Assembly: GCF_001988955.1 (NCBI RefSeq)
Contig: NZ_CP014263.1
Span: 496,001 to 560,000 of the forward strand
Length of the DNA stretch: 64,000 nucleotides
Direction of reading: 5' to 3'
Source of the DNA: Spirosoma montaniterrae
Lineage (GTDB): Bacteria > Bacteroidota > Bacteroidia > Cytophagales > Spirosomataceae
Shown: piece by piece, positions 1-8,231 of the stretch
How positions within the stretch are numbered: position 1 is the first letter of the stretch
How the letters are laid out: every line of letters starts with the position of its first letter
Position numbers and translations under genes: made by a program
The notes under the pieces: generated by a model
The model's database searches: none
Told to the model about the DNA's origin: nothing
Seen by the model: only the letters and a program-made list of their open reading frames with translations

Positions 1-2
1 CC

Positions 3-1493
3 AAATTTCGGGAATACCTGACTTGGCCGACCGACTACGTGCCGTACAGTGCTGAAACGTTCTATCGGCACATTTACAGCGTATTGCCCGGCTATGCCAT
101 TCGGGTAAATACCCATTCGGTTGAAACGGTTCCGTACTGGACGCCCAATCCCGCCGTATTGGACGGACTGTTGGCCCCCGACGATTACGCAGCACTGTTT
201 CAGGAACGATTTACGACCGCTATCGACCGCCGTATGCGCGGCAGAGAGCGTGTCGGCGCGCATCTGAGTGGCGGGCTTGATTCGTCGTCTGTTAGTTGCG
301 TGGCGCAGCAGTTGCTGCGTAAACAGCAACGACCTGCATTGCATACGTTCAACATCGATACCCGGCAGCCCGAAGCCGACGAACAGAATTACGCGCAAGC
401 CGTGGTTGAGCAGTGGCAAACGCAGCACCAGCGCGTAACGCCCCTGCCCGACGTGCTGGCGTCGGTGCTGGAAATCAACCGGTTGTTCGACCGGCCAGAG
501 CAGTTCATTATTCCCTCGAGCTTTCACCTGAGCGTATCGCAGTCGGCCCGGCAGGTGGGTTGCGACCTGCTGCTAACTGGCCACGACGGCGACAGCGTGA
601 TTCCGACCGGATTTGACTACATCGATCAACTGCTCGACGCCAGCGAGTGGGCGCAACTCGAACAGGCTTGTCATCAATTTGTTTCGTTTCATGAACGCGA
701 TCTGACAGCCGTTCGGCCCGACTGGTTTACGCTGAACGACCGGGCCAGGTATGAAGCTTATGTGTTGTCGGTATTGGGGGGGGCAGTGAAGAAACGGTTT
801 CGGGTACAATCAGTTTTGGCATTCGGGGTTACGCTGAAGACCTTACAGACGCATTTGCGACTTTCGGCAGGGGCCATTGCTGCTTACGTAGTCAGACGAA
901 TACACCGAAAAATAACTCATCAGCGGGTCGTCAACCAATTATTCACCCCTGATTTTCAGCATCGGTTTGCGCCTACCCCGGCATCTACAACCGGCGAACG
1001 GTCGGCGGCTTTATCGGCAGAATTTGGCGTACCGATAAGCCAGATTATCAACACAACCAATGTGATTTGTAATGAGCAATTAAACCATATTGGGGCGTAT
1101 TACGGCCATGAGTACAGTTTCCCTTTTTTCGACCGGAACGTGCTTGAACTGGGGTTGTTTACACCGCTGTCTGTGCATTTCAGCAATGGTCATGGGCGCG
1201 GCCTGATTCGTCACGGGCTGCGCCATGTGTTGCCCCCGATTGTAGCTGCCCGAGTGAGCAAGGCTAATTTTATCGGGTATAGCACCCAGGCAGCCCAGCA
1301 GTTATACAACGCTGCCTATGAGCAGTTTAGCGCACCATCACACCCAATCTGGGCTGTAATTGACCCAGGGGCTTTTGCTCAGATTAAAGCCGTTGTTTTT
1401 AATGACAAGTACCCCATTCGGCGAAAAACGCGTTATAACTGGCTACTGAGCCGGACAATCTACGCGGCCCTCTGGCTGAATTCACTGCGCTAA
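3..1493 (+). CDS. Asparagine-synthetase-like protein, probable lasso-peptide cyclase (5' end missing)
   Basis: The frame is open from base 3, so the gene enters from the left edge. What remains is the C-terminal synthetase half of an AsnB-like enzyme, with the PP-loop SGGLDSSS that binds ATP. The missing N-terminal part would be the glutamine amidotransferase domain. In lasso-peptide clusters this family (C protein) adenylates an Asp/Glu side chain so that the macrolactam ring can close. The convergent minus-strand neighbours (RRE, B2 protease, HPrK-like kinase, nucleotidyltransferase) favour that role over plain asparagine synthesis. The stop overlaps the stop of the next gene. A GTG at 39 is inside the gene and is not its start. 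Lasso role is inferred from context; the enzyme family is clear. Confidence 0.85.
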   Translation, partial: KFREYLTWPTDYVPYSAETFYRHIYSVLPGYAIRVNTHSVETVPYWTPNPAVLDGLLAPDDYAALFQERFTTAIDRRMRGRERVGAHLSGGLDSSSVSCVAQQLLRKQQRPALHTFNIDTRQPEADEQNYAQAVVEQWQTQHQRVTPLPDVLASVLEINRLFDRPEQFIIPSSFHLSVSQSARQVGCDLLLTGHDGDSVIPTGFDYIDQLLDASEWAQLEQACHQFVSFHERDLTAVRPDWFTLNDRARYEAYVLSVLGGAVKKRFRVQSVLAFGVTLKTLQTHLRLSAGAIAAYVVRRIHRKITHQRVVNQLFTPDFQHRFAPTPASTTGERSAALSAEFGVPISQIINTTNVICNEQLNHIGAYYGHEYSFPFFDRNVLELGLFTPLSVHFSNGHGRGLIRHGLRHVLPPIVAARVSKANFIGYSTQAAQQLYNAAYEQFSAPSHPIWAVIDPGAFAQIKAVVFNDKYPIRRKTRYNWLLSRTIYAALWLNSLR

Positions 1494-2662
1494 ACGGGTT
1501 TTGCAGGCGGAACAAGCAGCCGATACAACGACCGAAACCCACGCCCGATGACCGACAAAAAGCCGAGTTCTTTGGGCACGTAAACCATACGATTGCCGAC
1601 CAGAAAAGTGCTGGGTACAAAAATCCGGCTCACAACGAACGTGCGTAGGGCGCGCAGTTGCCGGGTGAAGCGGGTTTGCGCATTCAGAAAAAAAAATAGT
1701 TTGACAAGTACAAGACGGCTAAGCGATACCGGCGGATTGTCCCATCGGCGTTCGCAGGCGGTTGCCATGACCTGTATACGTTCGTGTCGAACATCGGTTA
1801 GCAGGGCGTCGGGCAGCGTGAGCGACCAATAGCGTTGGCAGAGGTTTAGCCCAGTCAGAAATACGCGGTCAATGTCGTGTTGGCGTAGTTCGTTCAGGAG
1901 CCAAAACCAGTTGAGATCGGTTTTCTGAAGCAGAAAATACAGATCGTTCAGATAAAAAATATGCTGCCAGACGTTGTTGACGCCGTGATGAACCACCAGC
2001 AACACGATTTGCTGTTCGATGAGCAGAGCCGGGTCGCGGCATAAATCAGGCAACTTGAACAGATGGTAATGATGGTCAATATGTGCAACGCCCCAGTGCA
2101 GATCGATGTCGAACTGACTACCCGCTGAAAACGGCTTGAACAAACTCATCTCCCACCAATCAGTCAGCACGGATCGGGGGCTTCGTTGCCAGTATAGGCT
2201 TTGTTTCCGGTTCAGATGGTAGCCTTCCTGCCGGAGTAATGTCACGCACCGAATTACATCGTCGTGGTTGATTACCAAATCCAGATCGCCGGTTGGGCGC
2301 AGGCTGCTTTCGGGATACACGTCGTGGGCCAGAAAGATGCCTTTCAGCGGCCAATGGTCAATACCGTGAGCGTTGAAAAATTGCTTAACAGTTTGATAAT
2401 GATGGTGTTTTAACAAATTGTCGGCGGCAATTACCCGGCACTCGTTATGCAGTTTCCCGACTATCTCAGCCGGAATGTCAGATTCGGACCGGAGCCAGTA
2501 GTACAGAAAGGGGGTAAGTCTGTGGCGTTCGGCTAACGCAATCACACGCGGCCAATCGAGCGACTCGGTTTGGATGAACCGGCGAATTTGAGTGGCCCGC
2601 TCCGTCGATTCGCCGAACGCGCAGGTCAATAGCAGCAATTGAAGTTCGGGCGTGGGCTTCAT
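1490..2662 (-). CDS. Nucleotidyltransferase family protein (NTP_transf_5-like) of the lasso-type cluster
   Basis: A 390-residue protein. The motif RPTGDLDLVI (about residues 120-130) is the metal-binding signature of the uncharacterised nucleotidyltransferase family PF14907, which often accompanies lasso-peptide and related RiPP genes. The start codon overlaps the stop of the kinase gene by 4 bases, so the two are translationally coupled. A role in tailoring the phosphorylated peptide is a reasonable inference from this coupling, but no substrate can be read from the sequence. The C-terminal third is rich in Arg and hydrophobic residues and may be helical. Confidence 0.8.
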   Translation of the reverse strand: MKPTPELQLLLLTCAFGESTERATQIRRFIQTESLDWPRVIALAERHRLTPFLYYWLRSESDIPAEIVGKLHNECRVIAADNLLKHHHYQTVKQFFNAHGIDHWPLKGIFLAHDVYPESSLRPTGDLDLVINHDDVIRCVTLLRQEGYHLNRKQSLYWQRSPRSVLTDWWEMSLFKPFSAGSQFDIDLHWGVAHIDHHYHLFKLPDLCRDPALLIEQQIVLLVVHHGVNNVWQHIFYLNDLYFLLQKTDLNWFWLLNELRQHDIDRVFLTGLNLCQRYWSLTLPDALLTDVRHERIQVMATACERRWDNPPVSLSRLVLVKLFFFLNAQTRFTRQLRALRTFVVSRIFVPSTFLVGNRMVYVPKELGFLSVIGRGFRSLYRLLVPPAKPV

Positions 2663-3579
2663 AGCGTTGCAGGCAGGCCGCGAACAAAAGCCAGCAAACG
2701 GTCGAAGTTTTCGGGACGACTCAATGTTGCTACCCGAACTGTTCGTGCCAATTGTACGCTCTGTTCAAAATACCGACGTAGTGCTTCACCCTGTAGCATC
2801 GCGTCGGCCAGCGGAAAATGCCCAAGCAGGCCAACCGGAACCTGACTTGGTGCCAAAAGCTGTGGCTCACTGCGGCCCGAATCCGGCGGCTGTAGCACAA
2901 AAATATGCGACAGCGGCACTGCCGAACTCGCAAACGCCAGCGACTCCTGCCAGGCATATTTGTTAACACCCTCGCGCACGGGCGTCAGATGCGTTTTCGC
3001 TACCTGAAGGCCATTGACGGTGGTTTCCCAGATTTTCAGTTGTGGGAAGGCAGGAATAAGCCAGGGTTTTCCGGCTGCATCGATATGAATACAAACCAGA
3101 TCGTCGCTGATGAGTGCATGGCCCTGCTGAGCGAAGGCAGCCGCCGTTGTGGATTTACCCGCGCCGGGTTCGCCGATGAAAACAACCCCCTGCCCACTCA
3201 GATTCACCGCGCTGCCGTGCAGTAGGAAATTGCCTCGCTGAAACAGGATTAACCCAATGGCTTCGCTGAGCGTAAACAGCGCTATCCAGTCGGGGTCATC
3301 TGCGTTGGCATCAACGAGTAATTCGCGGCCATCGAGTGCCATAAATGAGAGCGATGGCGGCCAGAACAACCACAGCCGGTCAGGGCCGTCCTGAGCAAAC
3401 CGGGCCTGCATACCAGCCCGGTAAATTTTAGTTGGTTCCGATGCCGGACCGGGTGTAATCGGGGCATACCGAACAAACAGATCAGCCGGAGCGGGCGAAA
3501 TTTGCGCAAGCGGGGACAGTACAACTTCCGAATCGATTGTCAGGCCATAAGCGGAATAAAAATGCCTGATTACGTCCAT
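2659..3579 (-). CDS. HPr-kinase-like protein, probable lasso-peptide kinase
   Basis: A 306-residue protein with the Walker A motif GEPGAGKST near residue 135, preceded by LLHGSAV and followed by ALISDDL, an arrangement typical of HPrK/P-fold kinases. Stand-alone proteins of this type in lasso clusters phosphorylate the C-terminal serine of the precursor peptide (the paeninodin-type kinases), which fits the neighbours here. It overlaps the upstream B2 gene by 10 bases and the downstream nucleotidyltransferase gene by 4. True HprK of Gram-positive bacteria has a longer N-terminal domain and a different context. Fold assignment is firm; substrate is inferred. Confidence 0.85.
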   Translation of the reverse strand: MDVIRHFYSAYGLTIDSEVVLSPLAQISPAPADLFVRYAPITPGPASEPTKIYRAGMQARFAQDGPDRLWLFWPPSLSFMALDGRELLVDANADDPDWIALFTLSEAIGLILFQRGNFLLHGSAVNLSGQGVVFIGEPGAGKSTTAAAFAQQGHALISDDLVCIHIDAAGKPWLIPAFPQLKIWETTVNGLQVAKTHLTPVREGVNKYAWQESLAFASSAVPLSHIFVLQPPDSGRSEPQLLAPSQVPVGLLGHFPLADAMLQGEALRRYFEQSVQLARTVRVATLSRPENFDRLLAFVRGLPATL

Positions 3580-3992
3580 GTCAGAATCGGCGTAAATGCC
3601 TGATCGCTTTGTTCGCCTATAATAATTTGCTGGTTATGTTCAACCCACGCATGGGCCGTAAACTGCCCGGTCTCACTTTTGTGAACCCCGATTTTAAGTT
3701 CGATAGCCGGATGAGATCTCAGCAACCAACGCACACTCAGTGCCTGCACCAGACACGTAAAACCGAATGGTACGCGTCGGCTAACAACCTGCACCGCCCA
3801 CACAACCTCGTTAAGCTGCCCGACCGATGGTTTGTTAGTTCGAACCGTCGAATGCGGAGTGATGAAGTAACGGAAAGGGAAAACAAACAGCGCGGACTTG
3901 TAAGCCAGCAACACGGAGAAGGCTTTAACTAAAAGCCCTGCTTTGCGCCAGCCGATGGCCCGGAGTTTAAACCAGTTCGATGATCTCTTCAC
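3570..3992 (-). CDS. Lasso-peptide B2-type protease (transglutaminase-like fold)
   Basis: A 140-residue protein matching the lasso biosynthesis B2 family (Transglut_core3, PF13471). The expected Cys lies in FTCLVQALS (about residue 80) and the His in TAHAWVEHN (about residue 113), with an acidic residue near the C terminus. B2 cleaves the leader from the precursor peptide together with the RRE protein. The gene overlaps the upstream RRE gene by 26 bases, which is typical of split B1/B2 pairs. Length and motif spacing are normal for the family. Confidence 0.9.
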   Translation of the reverse strand: MKRSSNWFKLRAIGWRKAGLLVKAFSVLLAYKSALFVFPFRYFITPHSTVRTNKPSVGQLNEVVWAVQVVSRRVPFGFTCLVQALSVRWLLRSHPAIELKIGVHKSETGQFTAHAWVEHNQQIIIGEQSDQAFTPILTWT

Positions 3993-4257
3993 GAAGCAGA
4001 TCGTCTAAAAACGTTGTCAGTTCGTTGCCGCATATGGCAGGCTCAACGTCAAATTCTGCGAGCATCCGGGTTTCTAATTCGCCAACGCTGACTGGCTGCT
4101 GGTTTTGTAGCAAACTCCAGATAAAGCTGCCTGTTTCATTGAGTTCGTAGTACGTACCAGCTTCGTAGTTGAGCAAAATGGTCTCTTGCCCCAGCAATGA
4201 TGATGCCTGCCCTGTTCTGGCTCGAACTCGTGTGTCGGGAGCAAATGCGGTCTGCAT
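3967..4257 (-). CDS. PqqD-family RiPP recognition element (lasso B1-type)
   Basis: A 96-residue protein of the PqqD/RRE fold. It has a beta-rich N-terminal half (the segment around ILLNYEAGTYYELNETG is characteristic) followed by FIWSLL and a helical C-terminal part that ends in an acidic tail. In lasso clusters this protein binds the leader peptide and delivers it to B2. The start codon is one base after the ftsE stop, leaving no room for a precursor gene or a separate promoter outside ftsE. The four genes RRE, B2, kinase and nucleotidyltransferase overlap one another and form one operon. Confidence 0.88.
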   Translation of the reverse strand: MQTAFAPDTRVRARTGQASSLLGQETILLNYEAGTYYELNETGSFIWSLLQNQQPVSVGELETRMLAEFDVEPAICGNELTTFLDDLLREEIIELV

Positions 4258-4258
4258 A

Positions 4259-4938
4259 TCAGCCTAACAATTCTATGACCTGACCGTCCTGGCAGCGTAA
4301 AACGCGGGCCGGGTATTTGTTCAGCAAATCGTAGTTATGGGTTGCCATCAGCACGGCAGTTCCAGCGTTATTAATCGCCTGAAATACCTTCATAATCTGG
4401 TCAGAAACTGCCGGGTCGAGGTTGCCGGTAGGTTCGTCGGCGATCAGAATCTGCGGTTCGTTGAGCATGGCACGGGCAATGACAACGCGCTGCTGCTCGC
4501 CACCCGATAGCTGATGGGGCATTTTTTCTGAGCCGTTCCCAGGCCCACCTGCATCAATACCTCAGCGATGCGGTTGTTCATGTCGGTCTTGTTTTTCCAG
4601 CCCGTAGCCCGCAAAACAAACTTCAGGTTGTCTTCGACCGAGCGATCATAAAAGAGCTGAAAATCCTGAAAAACAATCCCGATCTTCCGGCGCAACTGCG
4701 GCACGTCGCGGCTTTTAAGGGCATTGAGCTGATAACCAGCTACATTACCTTTGCCGTTTTGCAGCCATAGATCGGCATAGAGCGTTTTCAGCAACGACGA
4801 CTTTCCACTGCCCGTTCGTCCGATTAGGTATACAAACTCACCCTTGCCAACCTGAAAGGACACATCGCCCAGAATCAATTTTGGGCCCTGGTAAATGTCA
4901 GCATGGTCGAGCGTTAGAACAGGATCGGAAGAAAACAT
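4259..4938 (-). CDS. ftsE: Cell-division ABC ATPase FtsE, split by a one-base frameshift
   Basis: FtsE is the cytoplasmic ATPase that with FtsX controls peptidoglycan hydrolysis at the septum. Walker [10 protein letters not shown], the Q-loop region VFQDFQLF, the signature LSGGEQQR, Walker [13 protein letters not shown] and the switch His in ATHNYDLL are all present and well conserved, but they lie in two frames. The 5' frame reads ...GTAQKK then fails after CPIS; the 3' frame opens with [11 protein letters not shown]. Adding one A to the A6 run (T run at 4522-4527 on the plus strand) restores a normal protein of about 226 residues. This may be a sequencing error, a real lesion, or -1 slippage. 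Downstream, RRE starts one base after this stop. Confidence 0.85.
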
Positions 4939-4957
4939 AATTCAGTTATCAGCTATC

Positions 4958-5005
4958 AGCCAACAACCAACAGTGGCACCCTTGAAGCACTGTTGGTTGT
5001 TGGCT
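4958..5005. repeat. Perfect 18-bp inverted repeat between fsa and ftsE (family CTGTTGGTTGTTGG)
   Basis: Arms 4958-4975 and 4988-5005 are perfectly complementary with a 12-base loop. The element lies 10 bases beyond the fsa stop and just upstream of ftsE. The arm, read as CACTGTTGGTTGTTGGCTGA, recurs in slightly changed form at 26707-26739, so this is a dispersed family rather than a one-off hairpin. No long T run follows. Confidence 0.85.
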
Positions 5006-5014
5006 GTTGATTGG

Positions 5015-5683
5015 TCACTGTTTAACAGGCAGGTTTGCTTTTTCGTGGTCAGACAGGAACTTGGCAAGACCAATATCGGTAAGTGGGTGATTGAGCAATG
5101 CCTTAATCGCGCTGAGGGGAGCCGTCATTACATCGGCACCAATTTCGGCGCATTTGATGATGTGCATCGGGTGACGTACCGATGCCGCCAGTACTTCGGT
5201 CGTGTAGCCGTAATTGGTGAAGATGGTTACGATCTGCTCGATCAATTCCATACCATCAGTCGAAATATCGTCTAAACGACCAACGAACGGCGATACGAAC
5301 GAAGCTCCCGCTTTGGCCGCTACCAATGCCTGACCCGCCGAGAAAATCAGCGTGCAGTTGGTGCGAATGCCTTTTTCTGAAAAATATTTGATGGCTTTGA
5401 TACCGTCGGCGGTCATCGGGACTTTCACCACAATGTTTTCGTCGAGTTCGGCCAGTTCATCGCCTTCTTTAATCATTTCTTCGTATTTAACCGAAATGAC
5501 TTCGGCACTAACGTCGCCTTCAACAATCTCGCAGATTTGCTTATAGTGGCGCATTACGGCGTCTTTGCCGGTGATACCCTCTTTCGCCATCAGCGAGGGG
5601 TTGGTTGTTACACCGTCGAGGATACCCATTTGCTGGGCTTCGCGAATGTCGGCCAGATTGGCCGTATCGATGAAAAATTTCAT
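5015..5683 (-). CDS. fsa: Fructose-6-phosphate aldolase / small transaldolase
   Basis: A 222-residue protein of the TalC/FSA subgroup of transaldolases. It starts [13 protein letters not shown], has GVTTNPSL, and the Schiff-base lysine lies in VVKVPMT (about residue 86). Members either cleave fructose 6-phosphate or act as short transaldolases in the non-oxidative pentose phosphate pathway; the sequence alone does not decide. It starts 12 bases after galK ends, so the two probably form one transcript. A perfect hairpin follows its stop. Confidence 0.92.
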   Translation of the reverse strand: MKFFIDTANLADIREAQQMGILDGVTTNPSLMAKEGITGKDAVMRHYKQICEIVEGDVSAEVISVKYEEMIKEGDELAELDENIVVKVPMTADGIKAIKYFSEKGIRTNCTLIFSAGQALVAAKAGASFVSPFVGRLDDISTDGMELIEQIVTIFTNYGYTTEVLAASVRHPMHIIKCAEIGADVMTAPLSAIKALLNHPLTDIGLAKFLSDHEKANLPVKQ

Positions 5684-5695
5684 GGTTTTATTAAA

Positions 5696-6850
5696 TTATA
5701 GACTAATAACGTTTGTACCGTCCTGGATTTTGCAGACGTGAAGGTACGTATCTTTCCCCGTTTGGCGTTTATATTCTTCGGTAATCCGATTTGCGAACGC
5801 ATCCAACGCACGCGCTTCTACTAAGTTGATGGTGCAGCCGCCGAAGCCGCCCCCCATCATTCGCGCACCCAGCACGCCCGGCTGTTGCCGCGCAATGCCA
5901 ACTAATATGTCTAACTCAGGGCAACTAACTTCGTACCAGCGGCTTAGCCCCTCATGCGACCCATACATCAACTGCCCGAACGTGGCTACGTCTCCAGCTT
6001 CCAGAGCCGCCACACCGTCGAGCAGCCGTTGATTTTCCTGTACTACGTAGGCGCACCGGCGATATAGATGCGGTTCTTTTTCTTTCAGATGCGTATCCAG
6101 CATCGTCATCGTTACATCACGCAGACTACGGATGTTGGGATAAACCGTCTGGAGGAGTCGAACGCCCGCTTCGCATTCGGCCCGGCGCGTGTTGTATTCC
6201 GACGTCACGAGCGAATGCTTTACCCGCGAATCGCAGAGAACGATGCGGATACCTTCCATTTGCAGCGGGGCGTAGGCGTAATCGAGCGACCGACAATCGA
6301 GTTTAATGACGTGTCCGGCTTTTCCCATCATGCTGGCAAACATGTCCATGATGCCTACTTTCGCGCCAACAAATTCGTTCTCAGCTCGTTGCGAGAGTTT
6401 GAGAAGCGAAATTCGATCAAGACCGAGGTCAAATAACTCGTTTAGTGCAAAGCCAACGCCATTTTCGAGGGCCGCCGATGATGATAAGCCCGAACCCATC
6501 GGGATAGTGCCACCGAATACGCAGTTGATTCCCCGCAATGGGTGATTGGCCTGCTGAAACTGTGCTATAACGCCGAGCAGATAATCGGCCCAGGTGTTGG
6601 TTTTCTGGATGGTATCGAGCGAACCGACGTAGGTTTTACTGAGGTCGTGGGCAATAAAATGCAGCTCATTATCGGCGCGTGGGCCAACGGCTAAATAAAC
6701 GGCTTTATCGATGGCGGCTGGCAATACGAAGCCTTCGTTATAGTCGGTGTGTTCGCCGATGAGGTTAACGCGGCCAGGAGAGCAAACAAATGTAGGTTCA
6801 GCATTGAACGCGTTCTGAAACGACGCGGCCAGTTGGTTCAGTAGGTCCAT
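5696..6850 (-). CDS. galK: Galactokinase
   Basis: A GHMP-family kinase that phosphorylates galactose at C1, the entry step of the Leloir pathway. It has the galactokinase signature GRVNLIGEHTDYNEG near the N terminus, the ATP motif MGSGLSSSAA and the C-terminal MMGGGFGGCTI. I chose the ATG at 6850 (MDLLNQ...), which gives 384 residues, the usual length. An in-frame ATG at 6940 would add a tail unlike the family. A promoter box lies at 6986-6993. galT and galE are not in the window. Confidence 0.95.
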   Translation of the reverse strand: MDLLNQLAASFQNAFNAEPTFVCSPGRVNLIGEHTDYNEGFVLPAAIDKAVYLAVGPRADNELHFIAHDLSKTYVGSLDTIQKTNTWADYLLGVIAQFQQANHPLRGINCVFGGTIPMGSGLSSSAALENGVGFALNELFDLGLDRISLLKLSQRAENEFVGAKVGIMDMFASMMGKAGHVIKLDCRSLDYAYAPLQMEGIRIVLCDSRVKHSLVTSEYNTRRAECEAGVRLLQTVYPNIRSLRDVTMTMLDTHLKEKEPHLYRRCAYVVQENQRLLDGVAALEAGDVATFGQLMYGSHEGLSRWYEVSCPELDILVGIARQQPGVLGARMMGGGFGGCTINLVEARALDAFANRITEEYKRQTGKDTYLHVCKIQDGTNVISL

Positions 6851-6985
6851 TCGACCGGGGAGCAAAACAGAAGGGTCGGAAAACAAAAAATGGCAAACCA
6901 ATGTCTCACCGCTACAACCACCTACCCTTGCTTCGGTCAAGACCTGGGGGATTCAGCAGGAGCTGGTAGCACCGATTTGCCGACG

Positions 6986-7018
6986 CAAAGTTAAGCAATT
7001 GTTAGCCAAACGACCAAA
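6986..7018 (-). promoter_or_regulatory. Predicted galK promoter (Bacteroidota type)
   Basis: On the minus strand, TAACTTTG (6986-6993) fits the -7 consensus TAnnTTTG, and TTTG (7015-7018) lies 21 bases upstream as a -33 element. This gives a leader of about 130 bases before the chosen galK start. It is back to back with the promoter of the TPR gene. Confidence 0.65.
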
Positions 7019-7027
7019 CTTAGGCCG

Positions 7028-7035
7028 TATCTTTG
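7028..7035 (+). promoter_or_regulatory. Predicted -7 box for the TPR lipoprotein gene
   Basis: TATCTTTG at 7028-7035 fits TAnnTTTG. No convincing -33 TTTG is seen at the ideal distance. It faces away from the galK promoter. The leader of about 105 bases holds a degenerate repeat of the AGAGAtnCaCgGAG type. Confidence 0.5.
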
Positions 7036-7049
7036 TGAACTATCTGGTT

Positions 7050-7134
7050 TCGTAACATAGAGATTCACGGAGAGAAAGAGATTCGCAGAGACTTCGTTAA
7101 ATCTGCCAACTCGCTGAGTATCTCTGCGTAATAA
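7050..7134. repeat. Degenerate imperfect inverted repeat, GAGATnCnCnGAG word family
   Basis: The leader of the TPR gene contains AGAGATTCACGGAGAGAAAG, AGATTCGCAGAGAC and, in opposite sense, GAGTATCTCTGCGTAATAAC. The words resemble the better preserved elements at 19702-19789, 33682-33742 and 62838-62940, but the pairing here is weak. Confidence 0.45.
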
Positions 7135-7144
7135 CTTTTTTATA

Positions 7145-7864
7145 ATGACTCGCTCATCAATCATTTTTTGTTTCTGGTCTCTGATTTTTTTTGGATGTAA
7201 CTCGGCCAACGAGGCTCTTGAACAAGGCCGGGCGCATTTGCGCGACGGGAAATTTCGGGAAGCTGTTCAGGTGTTGAACAAAGCCATCGAAGCCGATGCC
7301 GACAATGCCGAAGCGTTCAACTCGCGCGGGGTAGCTTATTTTGAACTAAAAGAATACGCCAACGCCACACTCGATTACGATCAGGCTATCAAATTGCAAC
7401 CCGATTTTTACCGACCCTACTACAATCGGGGCTTGCTGAAACTGGCCCAAAACGACCTGACGGGTGCGCTGAAAGATTACTCCGACGCCATTCGGCTGGC
7501 TCCCGATACGAGCCAACGCATCCGGGCCGAAATTCTGCTTAACCGGGGTCAATTGTTTGCTACACAGGGTCAGGTACAACCGGCTATGACCGACTTTTCG
7601 GAGGCTATCAAACTTGCCCCCGACAATGCGTTGGCTTTATATAACCGGGGTAATCTGCGTTATCAGGAAAAAGACCTGACCGGAGCAACGGCTGATTTTC
7701 AGCAGGCCGTGCGGGCTGACCCAAAATTTGGCAAAGCATTCTACGGGCTTGGTCTGGCTCAGGTTCTGCAAAATCAACGCGAGGCCGGTTGTGTGAGTCT
7801 CAAACAGGCACAGGCTTTGGGGTATGCCGATGCCGCCAACGCCGTAACGGGCTACTGTCAGTAA
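7145..7864 (+). CDS. TPR-repeat lipoprotein
   Basis: A 239-residue protein with a short hydrophobic N terminus ending IFFGC (Cys at about residue 18), a plausible lipobox. The rest is about six tetratricopeptide repeats, seen as recurring A..nRG...y....A..dy..Ai.l.P patterns, for example AFNSRGVAYFEL and ALYNRGNLRYQ. TPR proteins hold partners together; no catalytic residue is seen. The next gene starts 16 bases after its stop and is probably co-transcribed. Confidence 0.88.
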   Translation: MTRSSIIFCFWSLIFFGCNSANEALEQGRAHLRDGKFREAVQVLNKAIEADADNAEAFNSRGVAYFELKEYANATLDYDQAIKLQPDFYRPYYNRGLLKLAQNDLTGALKDYSDAIRLAPDTSQRIRAEILLNRGQLFATQGQVQPAMTDFSEAIKLAPDNALALYNRGNLRYQEKDLTGATADFQQAVRADPKFGKAFYGLGLAQVLQNQREAGCVSLKQAQALGYADAANAVTGYCQ

Positions 7865-7880
7865 ACATTTATTTACTCGT

Positions 7881-8231
7881 ATGCGTAAGACTCTTTCTAT
7901 CGTTTTCGGGCTGCTTTTTGTGTTGTTTGCGGCTTTTCAATACAACGATCCCGACCCGGAAATTTGGGTGCCAATTTACGGCGCAGCGGCTGTAGCCTGT
8001 TTTATGGCCTGGGCGGGCGTGGGGCGTTGGTGGTTTTTTGCTGGTATGGCCGGGCTGTATTTTGTGGCAACCTGGTATCAGTGGCCGTCTCGGTTCGAAG
8101 GGTTTTTATTCAATGAACTGGGAATGCGTAGCCTGAATATCGAACTGGCTCGTGAGGCCGGCGGACTGGGTATCTGCGCGGCTGTCATGGTTTTGTTTGC
8201 GGTATTGACCCGCAATTCCGTTCGCTTATGA
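7881..8231 (+). CDS. Small membrane protein, TMEM220-like
   Basis: A 116-residue protein with about four hydrophobic segments. The N-terminal segment is followed by FQYNDPDPEIWVPIYG, the hallmark of the TMEM220 family (PF15071), whose function is unknown. The stop codon overlaps the start of the HMG-CoA lyase gene by 4 bases, so the two are coupled. Confidence 0.8.
   Translation: MRKTLSIVFGLLFVLFAAFQYNDPDPEIWVPIYGAAAVACFMAWAGVGRWWFFAGMAGLYFVATWYQWPSRFEGFLFNELGMRSLNIELAREAGGLGICAAVMVLFAVLTRNSVRL

Noticed and set aside
2659..3579. Genuine HPr kinase/phosphorylase of sugar regulation
   Set aside because: No ptsH or nitrogen-PTS gene is near, and the gene is coupled with RRE, B2 and nucleotidyltransferase genes.
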